From an uncultured Prevotella sp. (GTDB lineage: Bacteria; Bacteroidota; Bacteroidia; Bacteroidales; Bacteroidaceae), in contig URJQ01000097.1 of NCBI GenBank assembly GCA_900548195.1, positions 1-10,749 of the forward strand: DNA of 10,749 bases. The letters are read 5' to 3'. Each line of letters opens with the position of its first letter. Within the stretch, counting starts at the first letter, position 1. The notes below the pieces were generated by a model, which was given only the letters and a program-made list of their open reading frames with translations, did no database searches and was not told where the DNA came from. The position numbers and the translations under genes were made by a program. Of this stretch, positions 1-8,300 are shown one piece after another.

Positions 1-108
1 TCTTTGACAAAGTCGAAGATGGAGGTATGTTCTTGGACTACATGAAAGAGACAGCCACCACTATCTACTTTATCAATCTCGAGACTGCGCCCCGGGTTAC
101 TCTCGCTG
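1..108. other. Left flank with no convincing gene
   Basis: No gene can be supported here. A plus-strand frame is open from the window edge (position 3) to a TAG at 186-188. It runs through the repeat cassette and into the 3' end of the thioredoxin gene on the other strand, and its predicted tail is low in complexity (Asn/Gln/Thr/Pro), so it is probably not a real C-terminus. The 13-base string at 39-51 (tacatgaaagaga) recurs exactly in inverted orientation at 10721-10733, which suggests that this stretch is part of a dispersed intergenic repeat rather than coding. Confidence 0.4.
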
Positions 109-164
109 TGCTCGGTATTGTCTTCCAGACAAAGCTACCTACAACCAATAACCAACAACCTATC
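109..164. repeat. 3' repeat/hairpin cassette, copy A
   Basis: Two pieces of this segment recur at the far end of the window. Positions 109-131 match 10690-10712 in the same orientation at 22 of 23 bases. Positions 133-164 match 10648-10679 in inverted orientation at 27 of 32 bases, including a perfect 15-base block (150-164 against 10648-10662). Positions 118-132 form a perfect stem of 6 pairs with a 3-base loop (TTGTCT-TCC-AGACAA). In the direction of the thioredoxin gene the order is stop codon (160-162, inside the repeat), G/T-rich tract, then hairpin. No U-tract follows the hairpin, so it is not a textbook intrinsic terminator, although its place at the end of a five-gene operon suggests a 3'-end role. 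Confidence 0.75.
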
Positions 165-1293
165 TTAATAGTTCTTCCAGTCTCTTAGCAAGTTCCTCGC
201 CACGTATGTCTTTTGCCACGACCTTGCCTTCTGAGTCGAGAAGATATATGGTAGGGTAATACTTGACCTTATAGAGGGAGCATAGTCCCTGCTTACCATC
301 ACGATCGTTCCACCATGGGAGATTCTCTTCTTTGAGCGCCTTTATCCAGTCTGCCTCTTTTGCATCGGCAGAGATGGAAATCACGTCAAAGCCTTTACGA
401 TGGTATTTCTCATAATTCGCCTTGATATTTGGAATCTCCTTACGGCATGGGTTGCACCATGAAGCCCAAAAGTCGATGAGCACATACTTGTTCTTCTTCA
501 GCACATTGCTGAGGGAGACCTTCTTCTTGTTTTTGAAATTGGTAAATTGAAAGTCTGGCATCTTTTTCCCGACTTCAGACGGAGGCACGATAAGGTCATG
601 GCAAGCCTTGCCATAGAATGAGTTCTTCGTTTCGTCAGAGAATTTCTCCCACTCCGGCAACTGCTCTTTGGTGAGGTAGGAATAGTTTGTCATCATGAAG
701 AAAGGGCCTAACCATGAATCTTTGTTTGCTTCCTGCACACCTTTGTATTGACGTTCCACTTCGTCGAAGAACCATTGCTCGCTCTTCGCGAAATCCTTCC
801 ATTCCCTGCTGTCGCGTATCTGTTTGCATCTTGCAGTGTCTTTGGCGGCGGAAGCTTTGTTATACTCCATATAGGCAGGCACCTTGGTATGGGCGATATA
901 TTTTCTGTTGAGAGCATCTTTGTCAATTCGCTTGATGTAATATTCGAGATAGGTGAGACTGCCTTCTACATTGACGTCGCCTATTTCCCCCTTGTCCATT
1001 TTTGCTGTTAGAGTGGCGTTCTCATTTTTATCCAGTACTATAATCTCGCCAGTGTGCTTGTCATTCACCATGAGATAGAAGCCACGAGGCTCTTCAAGGT
1101 CGAATTTTATTACAGCTTCACCGTCCAGTATTGGAGCTTTATATGTGACCTTAGCATTTGTACCATCTATAAGAGCAAGACCTACATTGCTACTATCTGG
1201 CACTCCTGCAATTTTGCAAGTGAGAGTCGTATTCTGTGCAAAAGCCGATGTCATTGCCATCAATGCTAATGCTGTTATAATAGTCTTTTTCAT
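160..1293 (-). CDS. Periplasmic TlpA/ResA-type thioredoxin with DUF4369-like N-terminus
   Basis: A 377-residue exported thiol-disulfide oxidoreductase. A type I signal peptide (MKKTIITALALMAMTSAFA, cleavage near residue 19/20) sends it to the periplasm; there is no lipobox Cys. Residues of about 22-110 look like the beta-rich DUF4369 domain found before many Bacteroidota TlpA proteins. They are followed by a helical linker of about 110-240 and a C-terminal AhpC/TSA-thioredoxin fold of about 245-377. The redox motif is WCNPC, with cysteines at 280 and 283, and the cis-proline is P347 in KYYPT. The family usually reduces or exchanges disulfides in exported proteins; the substrate here is unknown. 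The gene is last in the probable susC operon, 59 bases after the PKD-like gene, with no promoter seen in the gap, so co-transcription is likely. A role in reducing imported peptides is inference only. The family call is very secure. Confidence 0.93.
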   Translation of the reverse strand: MKKTIITALALMAMTSAFAQNTTLTCKIAGVPDSSNVGLALIDGTNAKVTYKAPILDGEAVIKFDLEEPRGFYLMVNDKHTGEIIVLDKNENATLTAKMDKGEIGDVNVEGSLTYLEYYIKRIDKDALNRKYIAHTKVPAYMEYNKASAAKDTARCKQIRDSREWKDFAKSEQWFFDEVERQYKGVQEANKDSWLGPFFMMTNYSYLTKEQLPEWEKFSDETKNSFYGKACHDLIVPPSEVGKKMPDFQFTNFKNKKKVSLSNVLKKNKYVLIDFWASWCNPCRKEIPNIKANYEKYHRKGFDVISISADAKEADWIKALKEENLPWWNDRDGKQGLCSLYKVKYYPTIYLLDSEGKVVAKDIRGEELAKRLEELLR

Positions 1294-1310
1294 TTAGTTG
1301 TCTGATTAGA

Positions 1311-1343
1311 AATTATGAATTATGCATTATGAATTATGAATTA
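1311..1343. repeat. 7-bp AATTATG tandem repeat upstream of the thioredoxin gene
   Basis: The unit AATTATG is repeated at 1311-1317, 1318-1324, 1325-1331 (one change, CATTATG), 1332-1338 and partly at 1339-1343, about 4.7 copies. It fills more than half of the 59-base gap between the PKD-like gene and the thioredoxin gene, ending 17 bases upstream of the thioredoxin start codon. Similar AATTATG strings are, from memory, common intergenic simple repeats in Prevotella and Bacteroides. A change in copy number would alter spacing in the mRNA, but there is no sign of a promoter whose spacing it would control. Confidence 0.85.
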
Positions 1344-1352
1344 AAACAATCC

Positions 1353-2981
1353 TCATTCAGCTTCAATTAGAGTCATGGACTTTATCTTGCCCCAGCCATC
1401 TGTGATATAAGCGCCGGGAGCGGAACCAAACATAGACCCCCATTGATCGTTTGGCACACCATTATAGATATCCATTTCATATTGGATAAGGCGTCCGTTT
1501 TGGGTGGTCTCATTCCATGTGCCTATCCAGAATATGCAGTTGCTTGTAGGCCATCCTCCGCCCTGACTTCCAGCAAGGTATAATGCAGTTACTATCTCTC
1601 CGTTCTCGCAGGAGTATATTTTGTTGCTTGTCGCGTTTCCGCTTGTGGTGGAGTAGCTATACACTGCATCGTCTGTGGCATAGAAGAAGGCAGAGCCACC
1701 AGTATTTGAAGCCCAGTATTTTGCATTCTTTATGTCGGTGCATCCGTCAAGATTTTGAATTGCGCGTTCGCCACCGTATGAAAGGTCGCCTTTATCCACT
1801 ACATTATTGAAACAGAACTGATAAAGCCAGCGCGATTCTTCATAATCGAGGATTGCCCAAGTGGAATTATTGTATCCGTTGAGGATGGCGACAGGGTCGG
1901 CTGGCAACTTGTTGGCGTCTGCATAAGCTTCTGGATTGGTGGATTTAAATTTACTTACAGACGTTGCCATAGGATAAAGTGGACGGAAGCAATGATTTTT
2001 TTTGTCGTAGATTACCTGTTCTGCATTTATGGCTTCCGCATTAGGCTTCCATGTGGCTCGAGCATTTGCCATGAGATATGGGAAAGCCTCGTAGTCTCCA
2101 GCAATGACTTCTGAGTATTTGCGGTCGTTAGCCTTGCTGAAATATATGACATGTAGCTTGCCGTCGTTGATGAAAGCATCGCATCCGAATGATGAATTAT
2201 AATTGCTTGTCTCTGGATTGAATTTCTCTGGTGTAGAGTAGAATAGGTCATTCCATTCGTCCATCATCACCATTCCGTCAGCAGCAATGCGGAATAGTCC
2301 TTCTGTGGTTGCTACGAGGTATCCATCCTTTGAAGTCTTACCGGTGGAAGTGCCACGGATGAAGAGAGGTTTGCCCGGTAGGTATTTTCCGTTAAGGCTG
2401 CTATAATACTTTGGTTCGGAATGTTTTCCGGAGATAAGCATAAGGTCTGAGCCCATAGCCTCTATGTCAGTCTGGCCATCTCTTTCCACAAGCATAAAGA
2501 GGCCACTCTTCTTTCCTGAAGATTTGAGTGAGGAATAGGAATTGCAAGGATAAAAATATCCCACCATTCCAGTCACTCTATCTTTAGCCTTAAGATAAAT
2601 CTTATAGGTTCCAGGTTTGAGATTCACATCCCAAGAGAGATTGAGCTCATGGCTTATGGTGTCTGGCTTTGGATAGACGAGGGCATTGCCTATCTGCTCT
2701 GCTTCGTAAGCATTATTGTTAGTCTTGAATAGTAGCCATGCATAATCAAGGTTTTCTGGATGCACATATTCTACTTTAGGAGTGTATTCTATATGCTGTC
2801 CGCTTGAAAGGACAAAGAGACTCTGGCGCATTGCAGGATCCATACCCACGGTATCAAACTTTATCTCGCCAGCTTGTTCATCGCTGAGATAATCATAGTT
2901 GCCATCATCACTGACGCATGACGCCATTGATGCAAGGATGCCGAAGGCTATTGCTGTAAGAAAATATTTTATTCTTTTCAT
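1353..2981 (-). CDS. PKD-like family surface lipoprotein
   Basis: A 542-residue lipoprotein when started at the ATG at 2979-2981. That start gives MKRIKYFLTAIAFGILASMASC, a compact type II signal peptide with the lipidated Cys at residue 22. The frame stays open upstream to an ATG at 3033-3035, but that start would add 18 residues that spoil the signal peptide and would run through a stem-loop, so the shorter start is preferred. The residues after Cys (VSDDGN) are acidic, as in surface-exposure signals of Bacteroidota lipoproteins. The first part of the mature protein (roughly 35-150) fits the PKD-like family next to SusCD genes (LDYAWLLF, then YKIYLKAKDRVTG). The rest is beta- and aromatic-rich and starts with GLFMLVERDGQTDI, typical of the family. 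The likely role is an accessory subunit of the SusC/SusD importer at the cell surface; the ligand is unknown. It lies third after SusC in the operon. Confidence 0.85.
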   Translation of the reverse strand: MKRIKYFLTAIAFGILASMASCVSDDGNYDYLSDEQAGEIKFDTVGMDPAMRQSLFVLSSGQHIEYTPKVEYVHPENLDYAWLLFKTNNNAYEAEQIGNALVYPKPDTISHELNLSWDVNLKPGTYKIYLKAKDRVTGMVGYFYPCNSYSSLKSSGKKSGLFMLVERDGQTDIEAMGSDLMLISGKHSEPKYYSSLNGKYLPGKPLFIRGTSTGKTSKDGYLVATTEGLFRIAADGMVMMDEWNDLFYSTPEKFNPETSNYNSSFGCDAFINDGKLHVIYFSKANDRKYSEVIAGDYEAFPYLMANARATWKPNAEAINAEQVIYDKKNHCFRPLYPMATSVSKFKSTNPEAYADANKLPADPVAILNGYNNSTWAILDYEESRWLYQFCFNNVVDKGDLSYGGERAIQNLDGCTDIKNAKYWASNTGGSAFFYATDDAVYSYSTTSGNATSNKIYSCENGEIVTALYLAGSQGGGWPTSNCIFWIGTWNETTQNGRLIQYEMDIYNGVPNDQWGSMFGSAPGAYITDGWGKIKSMTLIEAE

Positions 2982-2999
2982 TTTTATGTCTTGCATTTT

Positions 3000-3038
3000 A
3001 AGATGTGGGATATAAGTAGATTGACTTACTGACATCTT
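3000..3038 (-). other. Two-tier stem-loop between DUF4843 and PKD-like genes
   Basis: A perfect 7-pair outer stem (3000-3006 with 3032-3038, AAGATGT/ACATCTT) encloses a perfect 5-pair inner stem (3013-3017 with 3024-3028, TAAGT/ACTTA, 6-base loop). The two stems are separated by a 6/3 internal loop. It starts 8 bases after the DUF4843 stop codon and ends 18 bases before the preferred PKD-like start. There is no U-tract, so termination is unlikely. An mRNA processing or stability role is possible. Confidence 0.5.
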
Positions 3039-3046
3039 TCATGAAA

Positions 3047-3787
3047 TCAGAAAGATACCAGTTGGTTATTTTCATCGGTCAGAGGATTGCCGGGGTGAGC
3101 ATTGTTATACACTTCTAATGCTTTGGCAAACTTGATGCGATAAGAATTGAGTTGTGACCATGTCATCGTCTCGGTGCTAAATTCGGTGCCTTCTTCGCTA
3201 TTGCTGAGCATAAAGCGATATTTCACGTTACTGTAAGTGCCGAAGAAATCCTCAAGCGTGTCCCAATTATTAGGTCGTGAGATTTGGTCATTCCAAATAA
3301 TGGTGAAGTAATTCTGCTCATTGACCCCGATATTGAAGTCTTCACTTTGCGCTACTGAGACCTGAAGGCGTACGGATTTTTTCTGTATTGAAGCATCACG
3401 CTTGATGGTTACCGGCAGGATGCCTTTTTCCTGACCAGCAGGAATGATTACAGAGGAAGGCATGCTATACTGTGAAGCGTTGGCTGTCGTAGCGTTATCA
3501 TTTACGGTGATGCTTGCAGTACGGTCGTGGTTGCAGACTGGTCCCATTACGCATACGTCTATGTCCATGACATAATCCGATGTTTCTTCAGGGTAAGTAA
3601 CGAATGAAAAGACGAGGGAATCAGATCCAAGTGCCCATAATTCAGGTCCTTCAAGGCGAACACGTGCTTCATCCTGATAGTAGAAGCCATCATTCTCACA
3701 TGATGATAAGACTCCTACAGCAGTAATGAAACTGAAAGGCACAGCCATTGTCAGGGAGATTTGTTTTATTATTGTTGGTATTTTCAT
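3047..3787 (-). CDS. DUF4843 domain surface lipoprotein
   Basis: A 246-residue lipoprotein, the usual size of the DUF4843 family. The signal peptide ends in the lipobox LSSC with the lipidated Cys at residue 30, followed by ENDGF. The mature part is a beta-sandwich-like domain with family traits: a central IIPAGQEKGILPVTIKR strand segment, a later tract YFTIIWNDQISRP, then DFFGTYSNVKYRF, and a C-terminal tail HPGNPLTDENNQLVSF. The biochemical function of DUF4843 is not established. The family occurs almost only next to SusC/SusD pairs, often followed by a PKD-like lipoprotein exactly as here, so a place in the outer-membrane import complex is likely. It starts 46 bases after the SusD stop codon, with a short hairpin in that gap, and has no promoter of its own that I can see. 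Confidence 0.85.
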   Translation of the reverse strand: MKIPTIIKQISLTMAVPFSFITAVGVLSSCENDGFYYQDEARVRLEGPELWALGSDSLVFSFVTYPEETSDYVMDIDVCVMGPVCNHDRTASITVNDNATTANASQYSMPSSVIIPAGQEKGILPVTIKRDASIQKKSVRLQVSVAQSEDFNIGVNEQNYFTIIWNDQISRPNNWDTLEDFFGTYSNVKYRFMLSNSEEGTEFSTETMTWSQLNSYRIKFAKALEVYNNAHPGNPLTDENNQLVSF

Positions 3788-3806
3788 TGTGGTTATTTGT
3801 TTTGAT

Positions 3807-3821
3807 AAGAGTGAAACTCTT
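3807..3821 (-). other. Short hairpin between susD-like and DUF4843 genes
   Basis: A perfect 6-pair stem with a 3-base loop. On the plus strand it reads AAGAGT-GAA-ACTCTT; in the transcript the loop is UUC. It starts 12 bases after the SusD stop codon and ends 19 bases before the DUF4843 start. The bases after it in the transcript are AUC then A-rich, so it lacks a terminator U-tract. It may protect or define a processed 3' end of a susCD transcript. Confidence 0.5.
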
Positions 3822-3833
3822 GGGATGAACTAA

Positions 3834-5291
3834 TCAGTTGTCGTACCCTCCAAACTCCTTGTCGTTGTCAGGAATTGGAAGGACATATATGTTCTTGCTG
3901 GCAGGACGGGTGGCTCCCTCGATGGAAGGATTATTCAGTCGCTTATTGTAGAAGAACAACTGACCGCCTTCGCCTACGTATTCCTTCTGGTATTCCTTGT
4001 ATATCTCATTCTGTATCTCATCAACAGTGAGAGTTGCAGGAAGATTATTTGATTCGAGATTGAGACCACGATTGTAGCGAACTGTATTGAGAAGTTCGAT
4101 AGCACGTTTAGGATCACTGTCCTTTAGGCATTCTGCAGCAATGTAATAGGCTTCCGACATACGCAGTACAGGGTACATATTTATATATGAAGAGCCATCT
4201 ATTACCCAGTATTTGCATATATATCGCTTGTCACCGTCCTGCTCATAGCCACGGAGTAGGCGGTAATCGTTTCCATATCCCTTATCCACTTCGTATATCT
4301 TGTTGGCCTTTGTCTCGCTCGGAGATAGAGTGGCAGTACCTCCCTTTGATTTAAAGTAAAGATTGGTCTGCTCTTCCCAGTAGGTCTCGTCCATTGCGAG
4401 GTGGAAAAGATGTTCTGTTGAGAAGATAAGGTCGCGATCGCGTACGTTCTGTGCTTGCATAGAGGTATAGTGAACCCATGAGAATGGATATGACTTGAGA
4501 CTACTTTCCTGCACTTTGATAATAGACATGGCATGCTTCAAGGCATTCTCCTTATCGCCTTTCCAGAGATAAGCGCGAGAGAGCACGAGTTCATTAGCAT
4601 AATAGTTGTAATAATATCTACGATTCCAGTGTGAATATGGCGATTTACTTGCATAGAGAGAGTCATGCTCCAGATACTCACTTGCCTTAAGAAGGTCGGC
4701 TATGATGAAATCCATTGTCTCATTGACAGACTTCTGTACTGGGATGTTCTTTCCATATTCTGTGGCATAAGGTACGCCTTTGTCATTGCCATTCATGGCA
4801 GGAGAAGAAGCAAAGAGACGCATCAATTCGAAATGCAGGAAACCTCTCAGACCGAGTCCCTCACCAAAGCATAGGCTGTACTCATTGTCCTGAAACATTG
4901 CTTTGTTGGCTTTCTCCAGATTACCAAGCATGACGTTGAGGTTTGCGATGCAGGAATAGGTGGTATTCCATATTGTACTGATTGTCGGTTCTACCTTGTC
5001 ATTGGTATAGTCATACTCGGAAATTGGTTGCCAATCACTACTTGCATCGACGTCATAATTCTGTGAGAGGACTTCTGCAAAACCAAATCCCAGGTTCATG
5101 CCATAAAGCGAACTTTGTGACATCAGCGTGTAAACGCCTGTAAGCTGGTCACGAAAGCCTGAAGGTCTGCTGAATTGGTCATTCTCTTCTATCTGCGACT
5201 TTGGACTAACGTCAAGCCAATCATTGCATCCTGTCAGGAAAATGACAGCGAGCAGTGCGAGAGTGATATGCTTTATATATGTTGTCTTCAT
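3834..5291 (-). CDS. SusD/RagB-family nutrient-binding lipoprotein
   Basis: A 485-residue outer-surface lipoprotein that works as the lid of the SusC channel, capturing substrate and delivering it for TonB-driven import. The signal peptide ends in the classic lipobox LTGC with the lipidated Cys at residue 22, followed by NDWLDVSPKSQIEE, the SusD N-terminal signature. The N-terminal SusD-like helical region contains TPR-type helices (for example LVLSRAYLWKGDKENALKHAM). The C-terminal SusD/RagB domain contains MYPVLRMSEAYYIAAECL and AIELLNTVRYNRG, and the protein ends with the typical YVLPIPDNDKEFGG segment. It is complete, at the short end of the family's usual range. It starts only 21 bases after the SusC stop codon, so the two are surely co-transcribed. 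The substrate cannot be read from sequence; RagB-like members bind peptides, others bind glycans. Confidence 0.95.
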   Translation of the reverse strand: MKTTYIKHITLALLAVIFLTGCNDWLDVSPKSQIEENDQFSRPSGFRDQLTGVYTLMSQSSLYGMNLGFGFAEVLSQNYDVDASSDWQPISEYDYTNDKVEPTISTIWNTTYSCIANLNVMLGNLEKANKAMFQDNEYSLCFGEGLGLRGFLHFELMRLFASSPAMNGNDKGVPYATEYGKNIPVQKSVNETMDFIIADLLKASEYLEHDSLYASKSPYSHWNRRYYYNYYANELVLSRAYLWKGDKENALKHAMSIIKVQESSLKSYPFSWVHYTSMQAQNVRDRDLIFSTEHLFHLAMDETYWEEQTNLYFKSKGGTATLSPSETKANKIYEVDKGYGNDYRLLRGYEQDGDKRYICKYWVIDGSSYINMYPVLRMSEAYYIAAECLKDSDPKRAIELLNTVRYNRGLNLESNNLPATLTVDEIQNEIYKEYQKEYVGEGGQLFFYNKRLNNPSIEGATRPASKNIYVLPIPDNDKEFGGYDN

Positions 5292-5312
5292 TGTGGATGG
5301 ATGTTATATGGT

Positions 5313-8300
5313 TTAGAATGTTAACTGCACCTGAAGCGAGAATGTGCGAGCAAACGGATAATCAGTACCACGTTCGGTCTTGACACTTGAGATGACAAAT
5401 AGGTCATTAGCGTAAGCTGCCACCTTCAGGCGCTCCAGGAATGACTTTTTCAGGAAATTACAATTGCGGAAATCATAGTAGAAACTAAGAGAAGACAATG
5501 TAAAGAGATTATAATCCTCTACAAATCTGGATGTAGGAAGAGTGATAGAACGGTCGGTGATAGCCTTAAAGAGACTCACATCGCCTGGCTTTTGCCAGCG
5601 GTCTGTCAGCACACGACGGTCTGCATTGTACTGTATAGGAGCATTCTCCACTCGTGATACGAGTGTGGTGTTATACATCTGACCACCCCAACGATAGTTT
5701 GCTGCTACGGTGAAGCCCCACCCATTGATTTCTCCATTAAGTCCGATGTTACCATTGAATTTAGGTTGAGTGTCGCCACAGACCACCTGATCATTGACAT
5801 CATACTCATAAGTGACCGTTCCGTCTTTTTTTACGTATATCTCTTTACCATTCTGTGGGTCAATACCAAGTGATTTTACAGCCCAGATGGCATTCATGGA
5901 ACATCCCTCGTAATACTTTACTGAAGGCTTAGAACGAAGAGAAGCGCTGGTACTTTCGTCCATCTGGTTCTTGTCCTGTGCATCATTCCATGCACGGAGG
6001 TTACTGGAAATCTCCTTCAGAGTATTCTTATTGTGCGCCATACTCGCATAGACATTTATGTAATCACGTCCTTGATTATTCTGGAAAAAACGCCAGTTGA
6101 GGTAAGCCTCGTAGCCTTTATTTTCTGTTTTACCAAGGTTTGCCACGTAAGTGGAGAATCCAGTCGTGCCAGGTACAGTGACATTGGTTATCATTCCATC
6201 GGTGGTGGCGATGTAATAGTCGAAACGTCCGGAGAGAGCATTATCTAATAAGGTGAAATCTACACCGAAGTTAGTATCATATTTCTGTTGCCAGCGCAAG
6301 TCTTTGTTAGCGAGCCCTTTAACATAAGAGCCGATAGCGCCATTATATGAGGCATCACTATAGTATGAGAACATAGGATAAGCATCATAACTGGAGAAGC
6401 CCTGCGAACCGGTATAGCCATAAGAGGCACGCAATTTGAGACGGTTTACTATGCCATTGCTGAAAAGTTCCTTCATGAAAGCCTCGTTCTGTATGTTCCA
6501 TCCAGCTCCTATTGACCAGAAAGAGCCCCATCTATTGTTGCGTCCGGTCTCGGAAGAGCCTGACAAACGATAGTTGGCATCGAAGAGGTAACGCTCATCA
6601 AAAGAGTAGTTGGCACTGAGAATACCACCACATGAGCGGGAAACGCCCTCAAGACCAGTAGGTGTCGCCTTTTCAGCATACTGTACGGCAAACTTAATGT
6701 CGTCCATAAAGTCATTTGGAAATCCTTCCGCCAGCACTTGAGTGTTGTTGTATGTGTTGTTGCTCATGTTCAGTTGGGCATTGGCAAAGACAAGATGCTT
6801 GCCCCATTGATGACCGAAGCTGAGTCCGAGGTCAGCATTGATATCTGTGTTTTTACCATTAGTCTGACGGTAACTTCCCTTGCGATAGACATTGGATTGA
6901 TTGATAAAATCTGTGTGATTAGCAGGCTTGAAGATATCGGCTGTAGATTGCTTATTTACGATTCCGAAACGTCCAATGACACGGATGTCATCTGTAGCCT
7001 GCCATTCAGCGTAGAAATTGTCTGTAATAGTAGTGTATGTGCTATTATCCTTAGTGTTTAATGTAGTGTTATACAGCGGATTATAATATATACCATTACT
7101 ACCTGTAGCATTCATATAGCTATAGGATTTGATGAGGAAGCCATTTTCATCATACAGACGACTGTATGGATTCATCTGGTAATAAGTATTAAAATCACCG
7201 TAAGGAGAATTGTTGCTATTATTATAATCGATAGTCAACTTATTACGAAAGAGAAATCCTTTGACGCGATAAGCCATGGTCATAGCACCAGAGAAGGTGT
7301 TGCGATCAGAGCCTTTCATTACGCCTTGGGTGCGGTTGTATGCAAGATTGATGCCATATTGCATTGTTTTGTCGCCACCTTCCACGAATAAAGAATGCTT
7401 ATGACCGACACCTGTGCGCAATGGTTGGTATATCCAGTCTGTGTTGACACCGGCAAGCACTTCGCGAAGCTTGGAAGCATACTGCTGGTCAAGTGTCATT
7501 TGGGTCATAGGATTATCTGAAGAATAAAGTCCTGCCAGGCGTTCTACCTCCAGTTTCTCTGCCGCATTACACATGTCATAGCTTGACAAATCTGCCACTT
7601 CAAGATTGAGGCTACCAGTATAATTGATACGCAGACGACCCTGATTAGGGCGTTTTGTCTCAATGACAATAACGCCATTGGCGGCTTTAGAACCATAGAT
7701 AGCCTTGGCAGTGGCATCTTTCAGCGTGGTAAGACTTTCCACTTGATTCATGTCAAGGTCGAGGATTTTGGTGAGTTCTGTCTCAAAGCCATCAAGAATA
7801 AACAAAGGCTGATTGGCACTGGAAGCATATTCGCCCTGTACGCTGGAAATAGTGGAGCCGCCACGCATCTGAAAGTCGGGCAGTGCGTTAGGATTACTAC
7901 CAGAGCCGAGATTCTCTACCTGTAAGAATGAAGGATCGATATTCTTCAATGACTGCAGGATATTAGCATTGCCGATACGTTGGAGTTCTTCTCCCTTTAC
8001 GCTTGTCACCGCTCCTGTGAATGTATTCGCTTTACGAGTGAAGGCACCATTGACCACGACCTCTGTCAGATTTTGTGCATCAGGCTTCATTCTTATGGTC
8101 ATATTCTCCGAAGCCTTGACGTCTGTGGTCTCCATTCCTATATAGGATATAATAAGGTGAGCACCTCGAGGCCATTCTTTGAAACTGAATTTGCCATTGA
8201 CATCTGTGACAGTAGCGAGTTGTGTTCCGATAATCTTAACCGTAGCACCAATGATGGGCTCATTGTTTTCATCGAGCACCACACCAGAGAAGCTCTTCTT

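Noticed and set aside
118..132. Classic rho-independent terminator for the operon
   Set aside because: The hairpin is real, but in the direction of transcription it is followed by a mixed sequence (taccgagcac), not a U-tract, so it is kept as a repeat/hairpin rather than a terminator.
3..188. Plus-strand open frame reaching the left edge (possible C-terminus of an upstream gene)
   Set aside because: It crosses the repeat cassette and the 3' end of the thioredoxin gene, its tail is low-complexity, and no family is recognisable. A true upstream gene ending before position 109 cannot be excluded.
2982..3035. Upstream ATG extending the PKD-like lipoprotein by 18 residues
   Set aside because: The extension (MSVSQSTYIPHLKMQDIK) would place the lipobox Cys at residue 40, spoil the signal peptide, and run through a stem-loop. 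The ATG at 2979-2981 gives a normal lipoprotein signal.
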